Positions 8,436 to 14,721 of a stretch of DNA of 14,721 bases are shown one piece after another. The translations under genes were made by a program, and so were the position numbers. Source of the stretch: Clostridia bacterium. GTDB taxonomy: Bacteria; Bacillota_A; Clostridia; Oscillospirales; CAG-272. The notes under the pieces are model-generated. The model was not told the origin of the DNA. It worked only from the letters and a program-made list of their open reading frames with translations, and ran no database searches. Each line of letters opens with the position of its first letter. Positions within the stretch are counted from its first letter, which is position 1. The DNA is taken from NCBI GenBank assembly GCA_017935805.1, contig JAGBGV010000384.1:1-14721 (forward strand), given 5' to 3'.

Positions 8436-9311
8436 TTAGTCTTTCATACCGCTGGAGCCCATTGTTTCGATGATATTGGACTGTGAAATTACGAATACCA
8501 AGATCGGAACGAGCATCATGATAACGGTTGCGGCAGCGGATGCACCGGAACGGGTAATACCAGCTGCGGTGATCTGACCGATAGCGTAGTTAAGTGTTTT
8601 AAGCTGTTCGGAGTAGATGTACTCACTGGAGCCTGCGTTCCAAAGTCCCTGGAAGGAGTAGATGATCAGAGTCAGCCAAGCGGGCTTAACCATGGGCATC
8701 GCAATGGACCAGAATGTACGGAACTCTGATGCACCGTCGAGACGGGAGGATTCGAGAATTTCCGTTGTTACGTTGGACTCCATGAACTGCTTCATAAGGT
8801 AAAGACCCAGCGTTGAACACCATGCGGGAACGATGATAGCGAGGTATGTATCGATCCAGCCGAGCATGGACATTGTAATGAAGTTTACGATACCGCCGAC
8901 TGTAGCTGAGAACATGAGGGACTTCTGAATGAGCCAGAAGCACTGTTTTCCGCCGGGGAAGTCGATCTTAGCAAGAGCATATGCACAGATCGAGGAAAGG
9001 ATAAGGTTACCGAACGTACCGCCAACAGAGATAAGCACTGTGTTGAAGATGTAACGTGAGAACGGAACCCAGGAGTCTCCCATGAGGTTGAACAGATCCG
9101 TAAAGTTGTCGAATGTAGGATGTACTACATAGAACTTAGGCGGATAGTAGAAGAGCTCGTTGAGGGGCTTGAGAGACTGAATAATCGTGTAGTAGAACGG
9201 CAGTGCCATAAATACACCGAAAATGGCAAGAATGACTGTGATACCAGCGTCGCCGCCTGCCGATCTGTTGAGGACGACCTGATGTTTTCTTATTCTTAAT
9301 CTTTTAGCCAT
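8436..9311 (-). CDS. Carbohydrate ABC transporter permease, MalG type (first pair)
   Basis: This 291-residue CUT1 permease subunit has membrane segments near 23-45, 88-112, 125-150, 155-175, 208-226 and 256-280. The EAA loop is 'ILESSRLDGASEFRTFW..MP' (Glu187, Asp192, Gly193, Pro206), the contact site for the ATPase. The start is uncertain: ATG at 9311 lies 1 nt after the preceding stop (TGA 9313-9315) with a weak GGGTGA site 5 nt upstream. A GTG at 9320 in the same frame would add three residues and overlap the preceding gene by 8 nt. Either arrangement implies translational coupling. It should form a heterodimer with the MalF-type product encoded just before it. It is clearly different in sequence from the MalG-type protein at 1215-2237, so it is not a recent duplicate. 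Confidence 0.92.
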   Translation of the reverse strand: MAKRLRIRKHQVVLNRSAGGDAGITVILAIFGVFMALPFYYTIIQSLKPLNELFYYPPKFYVVHPTFDNFTDLFNLMGDSWVPFSRYIFNTVLISVGGTFGNLILSSICAYALAKIDFPGGKQCFWLIQKSLMFSATVGGIVNFITMSMLGWIDTYLAIIVPAWCSTLGLYLMKQFMESNVTTEILESSRLDGASEFRTFWSIAMPMVKPAWLTLIIYSFQGLWNAGSSEYIYSEQLKTLNYAIGQITAAGITRSGASAAATVIMMLVPILVFVISQSNIIETMGSSGMKD

Positions 9312-9312
9312 G

Positions 9313-10257
9313 TCATTCACCCAACTTTGAAATCATTTTTGTTACCAGTACGTTGGCGCCGATCTGCATAAGGAACATCAGGAAGGAGATAGCTGCCGCG
9401 TAACCTACTTCCCAACGGTTACCCTGATACTCACCGAGGTGGTGAGAGAGCGTATAGCCTACGTAGTCTACCGGAGGGTTACCTGCAAGAGCAGATACGA
9501 TGCCGCCGAATCCGAAGGAGCCTGTGATAGACAGGATCGCACCGAACATGAGCTGCGGCTTCATGGAAGGAAGTGTAATGTACCACAGCTCCTGCCATCT
9601 GTTCTTGATACCGTCGATCGCACCGGCTTCGAAGAGGCTCTTGTTGATACCCTGAAGACCTGCGATGAAGGATAGGAAGGATGTACCAAGGGATGTCCAG
9701 AGGGCTACGAGAATACACAGCGGCATTACGTATTGAGCCGTCTGGAAGAAGAGGATAGGTGTGTCGATAAGACCAAGGTCCAAAAGGAAACCGTTGATAT
9801 ATCCGTATGCGTCACCGGAGAACATTACACCCCAGATAAGGTAAACGTTACCGGCAATAGACGGAGCATAGAAGATAAGTGTTACAACCGCACGGATCTT
9901 CGGGGGAAGCTCGTTGATAAACCAAGCAACGCAGAAGGAGATAATGTAGGAAGCGGGACCTACGATAACCGCGAAGATAAGTGTGTTCTTAAGAGCCGTC
10001 ATGAAGAGGTCGTCATCAAGGAACAATGTGATGTAGTTATCCATGAAGACGAACTTCGGGAACTCAAGCATGTTGAAGGATGTAAGGCTCAAGACGAGAG
10101 ACAGAACTACGGGGATAATAGTAAATATGAAGAAAAGGATCATAAACGGCGCTACCATGAAGTATGCCATTTTGTTCTTTCTTATAAGAAACCATGTCCA
10201 CTGTGCCTTTGTCATCTCTTTACGAGTTTTAACTTGTTTAGCTGTATTCTTAGACAT
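9313..10257 (-). CDS. Carbohydrate ABC transporter permease, MalF type (first pair)
   Basis: This 314-residue permease subunit sits directly after the solute-binding-protein gene (35-nt gap), the usual CUT1 order. Membrane segments lie near 31-59, 88-112, 121-146, 175-200, 235-254 and 284-306. The EAA loop is 'EAGAIDGIKNRWQELW..LP' (Glu210, Asp215, Gly216, Pro230). The extracellular stretch at 255-285 ('NPPVDYVGYTLSHHLGEYQG') resembles the late loop of LplB/UgpA-like permeases. AAAGGAG lies 8 nt before the ATG. No ATPase gene is present in the window, so energy coupling must come from a protein encoded elsewhere, as with the multitask MsmX-type ATPases known in Firmicutes. Confidence 0.94.
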   Translation of the reverse strand: MSKNTAKQVKTRKEMTKAQWTWFLIRKNKMAYFMVAPFMILFFIFTIIPVVLSLVLSLTSFNMLEFPKFVFMDNYITLFLDDDLFMTALKNTLIFAVIVGPASYIISFCVAWFINELPPKIRAVVTLIFYAPSIAGNVYLIWGVMFSGDAYGYINGFLLDLGLIDTPILFFQTAQYVMPLCILVALWTSLGTSFLSFIAGLQGINKSLFEAGAIDGIKNRWQELWYITLPSMKPQLMFGAILSITGSFGFGGIVSALAGNPPVDYVGYTLSHHLGEYQGNRWEVGYAAAISFLMFLMQIGANVLVTKMISKLGE

Positions 10258-10292
10258 GAACTCTCTCCTTTGTCAGATTTTTGTTACTGCTC

Positions 10293-13200
10293 TTATACAT
10301 AGAGCTGGTATGTTTCGAGGCAATCAGCCGCATCATTAATATAGGAAGCAATTTTTGCGAGCTTGTCATTTGAAGTATCAAGGCCGCCTGCCGCTGCTCT
10401 GAGTGCTTCAATGTCTTTGCTTTCGATAGCTGCGAGAACTGCCTGTACTGCAGCACTTGCGCGGGTTGCTTCATCAAGATCAGCTATTGCATCTGCTGCT
10501 TGACCAAGTCGCTTTTCAGCGAGAGTCTGACCAACCTCAAGAGTTTCAAGATCGAACTCTGTTCTCTTTCTTGTAATTTCCTTGTTGATCGCATTAATGT
10601 GACCAAGGAGAGACTGTACAGGGTCTGCGTGGTTGTTATACGCATCGAGGAATGCGAAGCTTGTATAACGTGCAAGGATGTATGATCCGGGGTAAGCAGG
10701 AATTGCGGTTGTGTTTTCCATCTGCTTCATAAGCTGTGCATACTCACGGGATGTCCAGGGAAGCTCAGCAAGTGCCTCCATATTAGCTGTGGGGTTCTTA
10801 GCTGCGGGACCGAGGATAGCAACGAGCTCGTTGGAGTATTCAACCTGGAATGTTGTGTCTGTGTACCAGCACATATATTCCCAAGCGGACTGGATATCAT
10901 CCGCACCGGCCATCATAACGATAGCGCCTGTTCCGGAGATCGCTGTGTTGTCAATGGTGCCGTCCTCCTGCTCGAAGCCGGGGATAGGACCGAATTCCCA
11001 AAGACCTGCGATTTCAGTTGCGAAGATAATAATGTTATTATATGTAGTGTATCCGGAGATGAAGATCGGAAGCTCACCTGTTCTGAAACGGTTAGCCGCG
11101 TCGTAGTTAACGGGGAGAGAATACTGTGTGAACATATTACACATTGTCTCGAAGGATTCAAGAGCAAGGTTGGAGTCCAGGTTAATTCTCATACCGTCAT
11201 CTGCCCACAGGTCGCCGCCCATCTGATACAGATACATCTGATAATCCTGTGAAAGACCGATCTCCATGTTGTTGAACTGGAGCACGGGGATCATCGCAAG
11301 GAGGTCGTCCCATGTCTTGGGAACTTCGAGACCAAGGTCTGCGAGGATGTCTGTACGGTAGAACATCATGGGCCATGTCTGGGAGTCAGGCAGACCGTAT
11401 GTCTTTCCGTAAAGTGTCAGCGGGATCATCGCAGCGTCAGTGAAGCGCTCGGAGATCTCGTCGAAGTTGGAGAAGATCTCGCGCATTTCTGCGTTGTAAG
11501 CCTTTGTCTTTTCGCTGTCGCCTTCCTGATCAAGGTATCCCTCGGGGTTAACCGCAAGAACCGCAGAACGGATAGCGTAGTTAATTGGGTCAACGCCTGT
11601 ACCCGGAAGGGCAACCTCAGGACCTACGCCCGCCAGAACTGAAGGCAAGAGCGCGCCGCCTGCAACGAGCTTAAGGGATGCGTTGATTCCTGTTTTGGGA
11701 CCGAAGTCGTTATCCATAAGGTTACGGATGATCTGAGCCTGGTCACGACCGCCTGCAACCCAAACCTCAATGTTTCTGTCATTGGAGATCGCCTCATCAC
11801 TACCTGCGCTCAGTGAGCTGTAGTCAGTGAAGAAGGATGCAAAGAACTGACTGATCTCATACCAGAGTGTCTGGAAGAAGTTAGCCTCAGCCTTGGGCTT
11901 TTCAGCGGAAGCGGGCTGAATATTGATCCAGTCAATTTCCAGGGGCTGGTTGTTTACTGTGTTGATCCATTCACCGAGAGTACCAACCTTTTCCTTAAGG
12001 GAGTTGATATTCTTGGCGATCTGGCTCTCGTCAGTACCCATGGTAATGAGCAGTCTCTGGATCTCATCAAGAGTAGCGGAGTTCTGAGTCTTGATGTTCG
12101 CCATGTTTTCTACATAATTTACAACCTCGCGAAGTGTCTGACCCTGAACGACCAGGTCACGAACAACGTCGGGAAGTACTCGGCCAAAGCCGTAGTCACG
12201 GTATGTGTCAGGGCTTGCACCTGTGAGCTTGAGGATCTCGAGGTAGTCCTGGTTGATCGCATCAAGAACGTCGGAAACCTGACTTACTACCACACCCATC
12301 TCACCGAGTGTTACCTCAAGTCTGATGGTGTGCTTGCCGGGCTCGAAGTAGAACTGGAATGTATCTGCGCCGTTGTTTGCTGCCAGAACCTGCCAGTCAG
12401 AGCCGTAGTTGAATTTAAGGTAGTTAGCTTCTTCGAAGGGAACCTCGCCGTCAATGTACAGTCTTCTGGAGGTGTACATACCGGAGAGCTCATTCTGTCT
12501 GAAGCGGAATACGATCTCGTAAAGACCTGCTGTCTCTACATCGAACTCGTATTCGATCCACTGACCTGCAGTTACCCACTTTTCACTACCGATGGTGTTC
12601 AGCTTGATCTGTGCCGCGTGCTGAGGCTCGGTAATGGAGGACTTACGGTCGTAGATAGGATATATTGTATAGTCGGAAGTCTTAGAGGGGGTTTCAGCGT
12701 TAAGGTGGATAACCTTATCAGTAGCCGCTTCACTCTTACCGCTTACATATTCCTCATAGGAAAGCTTGTCTTCGTAGGGGTAGATCGTAATATTGTCGAT
12801 AACAACTTCCTCACGAACGGATTCAAGAGCGATGGTATTCTTACCTGCCTTGAAGTAAACCTCGAAGGGATTTGCATGGTATCCGTTGGAGTCCATAAGG
12901 TCGTATGTCTTCCACTCATGAACAACGTTTGTTACAGGGCGAAGCTCGTTGCCGTTGCCGTCCAGCTGGAATCGACCGTTATCGGCATAAACATTCACCC
13001 AAGACTTCTTCATAAGAAGGAAACGAGCCTCGGAAAAAGGAACGACACCGTTTACGTAAAGAGTGCGTTCGACAGAGTTTGTCTTATCGGAAACGGAGCA
13101 GTAATCAATGGAAAGAGCGTAGCGACCGTCTGCGGGTACTTCTACCTCCCATGTTACTCGTCCGTCGTCGCCGACCATCAGCTGCTCGCCGTCTCTGCCA

Positions 13201-13484
13201 TTATAATCAGATACAACGGAAACCTCAACCGTGGTCTGATCCTTAATGTAGTCAACAGCGTCAATGACGATCGCTTTCTCACCGCGCGCTACGTCCTTAT
13301 ACGTTTCGTTATAGGAATCGTAAGGCTTGGTGTTGAGGGATTCGCTGATCTCCTGGAGCGTTGTCTTGCCTGTGGATGCGTCAGTCGTAGCCTCGGCCGC
13401 CGAAACGAACGTAGGCATAGCTGTCGCAAACATAAGCATTGACAATGCAAGGCAGATCAGTCTTTTGCTTGTGGTTTTTCTCAT
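10293..13484 (-). CDS. Very large secreted solute-binding protein with two beta-sandwich modules
   Basis: This 1063-residue protein is over twice the usual 400-450 residues of a family 1 sugar-binding protein. Order: signal peptide 1-29 (ends 'FVSA', no lipobox Cys); beta-sandwich module A about 70-240; module B about 255-405, recognisably a repeat of A; a helical region about 406-530; an aromatic-rich segment 536-552 ('FFQTLWYEISQFFASFF'); the binding-protein core about 570-975, with 'YGKTYGLPDSQTWPMMFYR' (692-710) and 'VPKTWDDLL' (721-729), hallmarks of the family; and a C-terminal helical tail to 1063. The ATG at 13484 has AGGAGG 9 nt upstream and begins a normal signal peptide; the upstream in-frame GTG at 13541 does not. 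The modules resemble carbohydrate-binding jelly rolls, so it may grip a polymer, but the ligand is unknown. Confidence 0.88.
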   Translation of the reverse strand: MRKTTSKRLICLALSMLMFATAMPTFVSAAEATTDASTGKTTLQEISESLNTKPYDSYNETYKDVARGEKAIVIDAVDYIKDQTTVEVSVVSDYNGRDGEQLMVGDDGRVTWEVEVPADGRYALSIDYCSVSDKTNSVERTLYVNGVVPFSEARFLLMKKSWVNVYADNGRFQLDGNGNELRPVTNVVHEWKTYDLMDSNGYHANPFEVYFKAGKNTIALESVREEVVIDNITIYPYEDKLSYEEYVSGKSEAATDKVIHLNAETPSKTSDYTIYPIYDRKSSITEPQHAAQIKLNTIGSEKWVTAGQWIEYEFDVETAGLYEIVFRFRQNELSGMYTSRRLYIDGEVPFEEANYLKFNYGSDWQVLAANNGADTFQFYFEPGKHTIRLEVTLGEMGVVVSQVSDVLDAINQDYLEILKLTGASPDTYRDYGFGRVLPDVVRDLVVQGQTLREVVNYVENMANIKTQNSATLDEIQRLLITMGTDESQIAKNINSLKEKVGTLGEWINTVNNQPLEIDWINIQPASAEKPKAEANFFQTLWYEISQFFASFFTDYSSLSAGSDEAISNDRNIEVWVAGGRDQAQIIRNLMDNDFGPKTGINASLKLVAGGALLPSVLAGVGPEVALPGTGVDPINYAIRSAVLAVNPEGYLDQEGDSEKTKAYNAEMREIFSNFDEISERFTDAAMIPLTLYGKTYGLPDSQTWPMMFYRTDILADLGLEVPKTWDDLLAMIPVLQFNNMEIGLSQDYQMYLYQMGGDLWADDGMRINLDSNLALESFETMCNMFTQYSLPVNYDAANRFRTGELPIFISGYTTYNNIIIFATEIAGLWEFGPIPGFEQEDGTIDNTAISGTGAIVMMAGADDIQSAWEYMCWYTDTTFQVEYSNELVAILGPAAKNPTANMEALAELPWTSREYAQLMKQMENTTAIPAYPGSYILARYTSFAFLDAYNNHADPVQSLLGHINAINKEITRKRTEFDLETLEVGQTLAEKRLGQAADAIADLDEATRASAAVQAVLAAIESKDIEALRAAAGGLDTSNDKLAKIASYINDAADCLETYQLYV
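12270..13277 (-). repeat. Protein-level tandem duplication inside the binding protein
   Basis: Two modules of the encoded protein share ordered landmarks. 'RTLYVNGVVPFSEARFL' at residues 140-156 matches 'RRLYIDGEVPFEEANYL' at 340-356. 'FEVYFKAGKNTIALE' at 207-221 matches 'FQFYFEPGKHTIRLE' at 376-390. Both modules therefore descend from one beta-sandwich domain that was duplicated. The spacing between landmarks differs (67 versus 36 residues), so module A carries an extra loop of about 30 residues. Confidence 0.8.
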
Positions 13485-13679
13485 AAGAACCTTCCTCCTG
13501 CTGTTTTCAAAACCGCATCTGTCGTTCACAGGTACAGCCACCCCGATGGGGGAATTATGTGCTGAAAATGACCGCTTTACGCCGACAAAAAAAGCACATT
13601 ATCCGAGGCGTTTTTAAGCCGTTTTTTGCGTCAAAAACCCTCGCGAGAGCGCAAAAAAAACACTCCCATCATTTTTTAT
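13485..13679 (-). promoter_or_regulatory. Long, structured 5' leader of the transporter operon
   Basis: About 195 nt separate the predicted transcription start from the ATG at 13484. The leader can form several hairpins: a 9-bp stem TTTTTTGCG/CGCAAAAAA (13650-13658 with 13622-13630), ACGCC/GGCGT (13607-13611 with 13579-13583), and CCCC/GGGG (13548-13551 with 13541-13544). AGGAGG at 13494-13499 is the ribosome binding site. I do not recognise a known riboswitch class and see no clear terminator. Function is unassigned. Confidence 0.45.
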
Positions 13680-13685
13680 GACATT

Positions 13686-13714
13686 ATATTATCACAAAAG
13701 CCCTAAATTGTCAA
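13686..13714 (-). promoter_or_regulatory. Promoter of the seven-gene transporter operon
   Basis: On the minus strand a perfect TTGACA (13709-13714) is followed after 17 nt by TAATAT (13686-13691). An overlapping TATAAT exists 3 nt further on, but with poorer spacing. Transcription should start near 13679. No other convincing promoter lies in the short gaps within the operon. Confidence 0.75.
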
Positions 13715-13817
13715 GCGGAGCAGATGTTTCTTACATATATATGAACTGCACAAAAAGTTAATTTTTAGCTTTGATTTATGTTGTAAACAGGACGCATTTT
13801 TAGTCTCTGAAAAACAC

Positions 13818-13853
13818 TACCCCTTGATGAGTCCCGGGCACATCTTGTGGGTA
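13818..13853. other. Long imperfect hairpin upstream of the operon promoter
   Basis: TACCC (13818-13822) pairs with GGGTA (13849-13853), and GATG (13826-13829) pairs with CATC (13841-13844) across a small internal loop. CCCGGG lies in the terminal loop. Read on the minus strand it is followed by GTGTTTTTC, which gives it a terminator-like look, though no gene upstream would need ending. It could also be part of a small RNA. Confidence 0.35.
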
Positions 13854-13865
13854 AGTATAATTTAC
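13851..13865. repeat. Palindromic repeat copy 1 (GTAAGT-ATA-ATTTAC), putative operator
   Basis: This is a 6-3-6 inverted repeat with one mismatch. Together with the base before it, it matches the reverse complement of copy 2 at 13955-13969 over 16 bases with one difference. It lies 104 bp from copy 2 and about 140 bp upstream of the operon's -35 box. A repressor or activator site is plausible. Confidence 0.4.
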
Positions 13866-13954
13866 TGTATTGGTGCATTTTTTATTGCAAATATCCTCAT
13901 TTGGGTTGACTTATTATACAATAATTCTGCTGTTTGTGAATCCGCACTGCTTAT

Positions 13955-13969
13955 GTAAATTATATTTAC
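13955..13969. repeat. Palindromic repeat copy 2 (GTAAAT-TAT-ATTTAC), putative operator
   Basis: This is a perfect 6-3-6 inverted repeat. Copy 1 is at 13851-13865. The 104-bp separation is close to ten helical turns, which would suit a looped or cooperative pair of sites. A partial match (GGTATATTTAC) also lies at 14302-14312, just after the predicted glucokinase transcription start. Confidence 0.42.
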
Positions 13970-14083
13970 CGTTACAGTTGTAATTCAGGTCAGTGTTTGA
14001 GGTTTGCGTAAAGGTGCAAAATCAGCTCGTTTTGTGCAGATTATACAATTTTCTCTGTTCTTTTTCTACACATATACACAATG

Positions 14084-14095
14084 CACAAATTTGTG
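14084..14095. repeat. 12-bp perfect palindrome CACAAATTTGTG
   Basis: This perfect palindrome lies in non-coding DNA about 170 bp upstream of the glucokinase -35 box and is followed by two TGTGAAT direct repeats (14094-14100 and 14113-14119). It may be an operator, but in AT-rich DNA chance is a fair alternative. Confidence 0.3.
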
Positions 14096-14226
14096 TGAAT
14101 AGCCACGATTTTTGTGAATTCCTCGCATTTTAACGCCGTTTTCACATCATTTCTTCAAATTCCCACTAAACCGGCACTTTCCGACCGTCCTCCGCCACAG
14201 TCTGCGTATTTTCACAATATCTTCAA

Positions 14227-14240
14227 GATTTTGCAAAATC
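14227..14240. repeat. 14-bp perfect palindrome GATTTTGCAAAATC
   Basis: This perfect 14-bp palindrome sits 14 bp upstream of the glucokinase -35 box, a usual position for an activator or repressor site. It is followed by a second inverted repeat, TGTCAA (14242-14247) with TTGACA (14255-14260), whose right arm is the -35 box itself. Confidence 0.4.
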
Positions 14241-14254
14241 CTGTCAATTTTATG

Positions 14255-14284
14255 TTGACAAATGACACCCGTACAATATATAAT
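14255..14284 (+). promoter_or_regulatory. Promoter of the ROK glucokinase gene
   Basis: A perfect TTGACA (14255-14260) and a perfect TATAAT (14279-14284) are separated by 18 nt. Transcription would begin near 14291, leaving a leader of about 60 nt before the ATG at 14354. The overlap of the -35 box with an inverted repeat suggests possible repression. Confidence 0.75.
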
Positions 14285-14353
14285 ATAGTCAAGTGAAATT
14301 TGGTATATTTACTCACAGTTTTAAGTAATTATTCAGAAATGAGGTAACAAGAT

Positions 14354-14721
14354 ATGTATTACATAGGCGTTGACCTTGGCGGAACCAACATTGCTATCGG
14401 TATCGTCAATGAACAGTATGAGATCGTTAAGAAAGGAAGCACACCCACAAAGCCCGATCGCGGAGCTGACGCTATTATTGAAGATATGGCAGCTCTCGCA
14501 AAGAAGCTGATCGCTGACATGGGCATCACTCTTGATGATATCGCTTGGGCAGGCGTTGCAACTCCCGGAACAGCAAACAGCGCAACCGGTATAGTTGAGT
14601 ACGCGAACAACATTCCCTTCCTGAACTACCCTCTCGCAGACAAGCTGTCCGCACTTCTCGACGGCAAGACTGTTTATATTGAAAACGACGCTAACGCAGC
14701 TGCAAAGGCTGAGGCTATCGC
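14354..14721 (+). CDS. glcK: ROK-family glucokinase, partial (3' end beyond right edge)
   Basis: The first 122 residues of a sugar kinase are visible. 'DLGGTNIA' at 7-14 is the ATP phosphate-binding motif of ROK kinases. 'VATPGTAN' (68-75) and 'NNIPF' (85-89) fit the sugar-binding region. 'ENDANAAA' at 110-117 carries the catalytic base Asp112. The enzyme would phosphorylate glucose to glucose 6-phosphate in the cytoplasm, consistent with hexose arriving from the transporter. ATG at 14354 follows a GAGGT ribosome binding site by 8-9 nt and begins the family's conserved first strand. It is transcribed away from the transporter operon, so co-function is suggestive only. Other ROK members phosphorylate N-acetylmannosamine, fructose or allose, or act as repressors. 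The lack of an N-terminal DNA-binding domain argues against a repressor, and glucose is the best guess. The zinc-binding motif lies beyond the window. Confidence 0.85.
   Translation, partial: MYYIGVDLGGTNIAIGIVNEQYEIVKKGSTPTKPDRGADAIIEDMAALAKKLIADMGITLDDIAWAGVATPGTANSATGIVEYANNIPFLNYPLADKLSALLDGKTVYIENDANAAAKAEAI

Larger units (their letters stand above)
13741..14226. other. AT-rich intergenic stretch between divergent genes, no gene seen
   Basis: I see no credible coding sequence here on either strand. It contains inverted repeats (listed separately), several copies of TTTGTGAA or its reverse complement (13933-13940, 14111-14118, and TTCACA-type copies near 14140 and 14210), and a weak extra minus-strand promoter (TTCACA, 16 nt, TATAAT, about 13912-13941). 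It is probably a regulatory region shared by the transporter operon and the glucokinase gene. Confidence 0.5.

Noticed and set aside
1215..10257. Recent duplication of the permease pair
   Set aside because: By eye the two MalF-type and two MalG-type proteins share the family EAA loop but little else, with different lengths and tails, so an old divergence or separate recruitment is more likely.
12330..13442. A 370-codon open frame on the plus strand
   Set aside because: It lies wholly opposite the binding-protein gene, has no ribosome binding site or recognisable domain, and its translation is Cys/Val-rich shadow sequence.
13485..13541. GTG start at 13541 for the binding protein
   Set aside because: It would put 19 non-hydrophobic residues before a clean signal peptide and lacks a ribosome binding site. 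The ATG at 13484 has AGGAGG.
13822..13848. Hammerhead ribozyme, suggested by TTGATGAG
   Set aside because: The CTGATGA core is imperfect, and the required GAAA strand and cleavage site are not in place.
14114..14296. A 60-codon open frame in the intergenic region
   Set aside because: It has no ribosome binding site, crosses the glucokinase promoter, and its composition is that of AT-rich non-coding DNA.
14359..14613. An 84-codon open frame on the minus strand
   Set aside because: It is the antisense shadow of the glucokinase gene, whose own frame carries the ROK motifs.

Overview
The window looks like a piece of a Firmicutes chromosome, probably class Clostridia (an Oscillospiraceae/Ruminococcaceae-type gut or rumen anaerobe). 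The evidence is moderate base composition, strong AGGAGG-type ribosome binding sites before nearly every gene, sigma-A-like promoters, CUT1-type sugar ABC transporter parts without a local ATPase, and a ROK-family glucokinase. The genus cannot be named from this sequence alone.

Layout, in the direction of transcription. A seven-gene minus-strand operon fills 13484 to 1215. It starts from a good promoter (13686-13714) with a leader of about 195 nt. Its genes are: a very large secreted solute-binding protein with two duplicated beta-sandwich modules; a first permease pair (MalF-type, MalG-type); an exported NHL-propeller/TPR/Yip1 membrane fusion; a 998-residue exported DUF5696-type protein; and a second permease pair (MalF-type, MalG-type). 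Gaps between genes are 1-35 nt, and a rho-independent terminator at 1171-1202 ends the operon. A separate consensus promoter (1130-1158) then drives a cytoplasmic DUF4091/GH123-like glycoside hydrolase that runs off the left edge. Beyond an 869-bp intergenic region rich in palindromes, a ROK glucokinase is transcribed on the plus strand and runs off the right edge.

Working model (inference). The binding protein and the DUF5696 protein handle a glycan outside the membrane. One or both permease pairs import it, powered by a shared MsmX-like ATPase encoded elsewhere. The cytoplasmic GH123-like enzyme trims the imported sugar, and glucokinase phosphorylates released glucose. The NHL-Yip1 fusion has no known role; its place between the two permease pairs suggests that it scaffolds or senses for the transporter. 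This two-pair transporter with NHL-Yip1 and DUF5696 partners is the best candidate in the window for a poorly described system. I found no CRISPR array, tRNA, rRNA, insertion sequence or phage gene.
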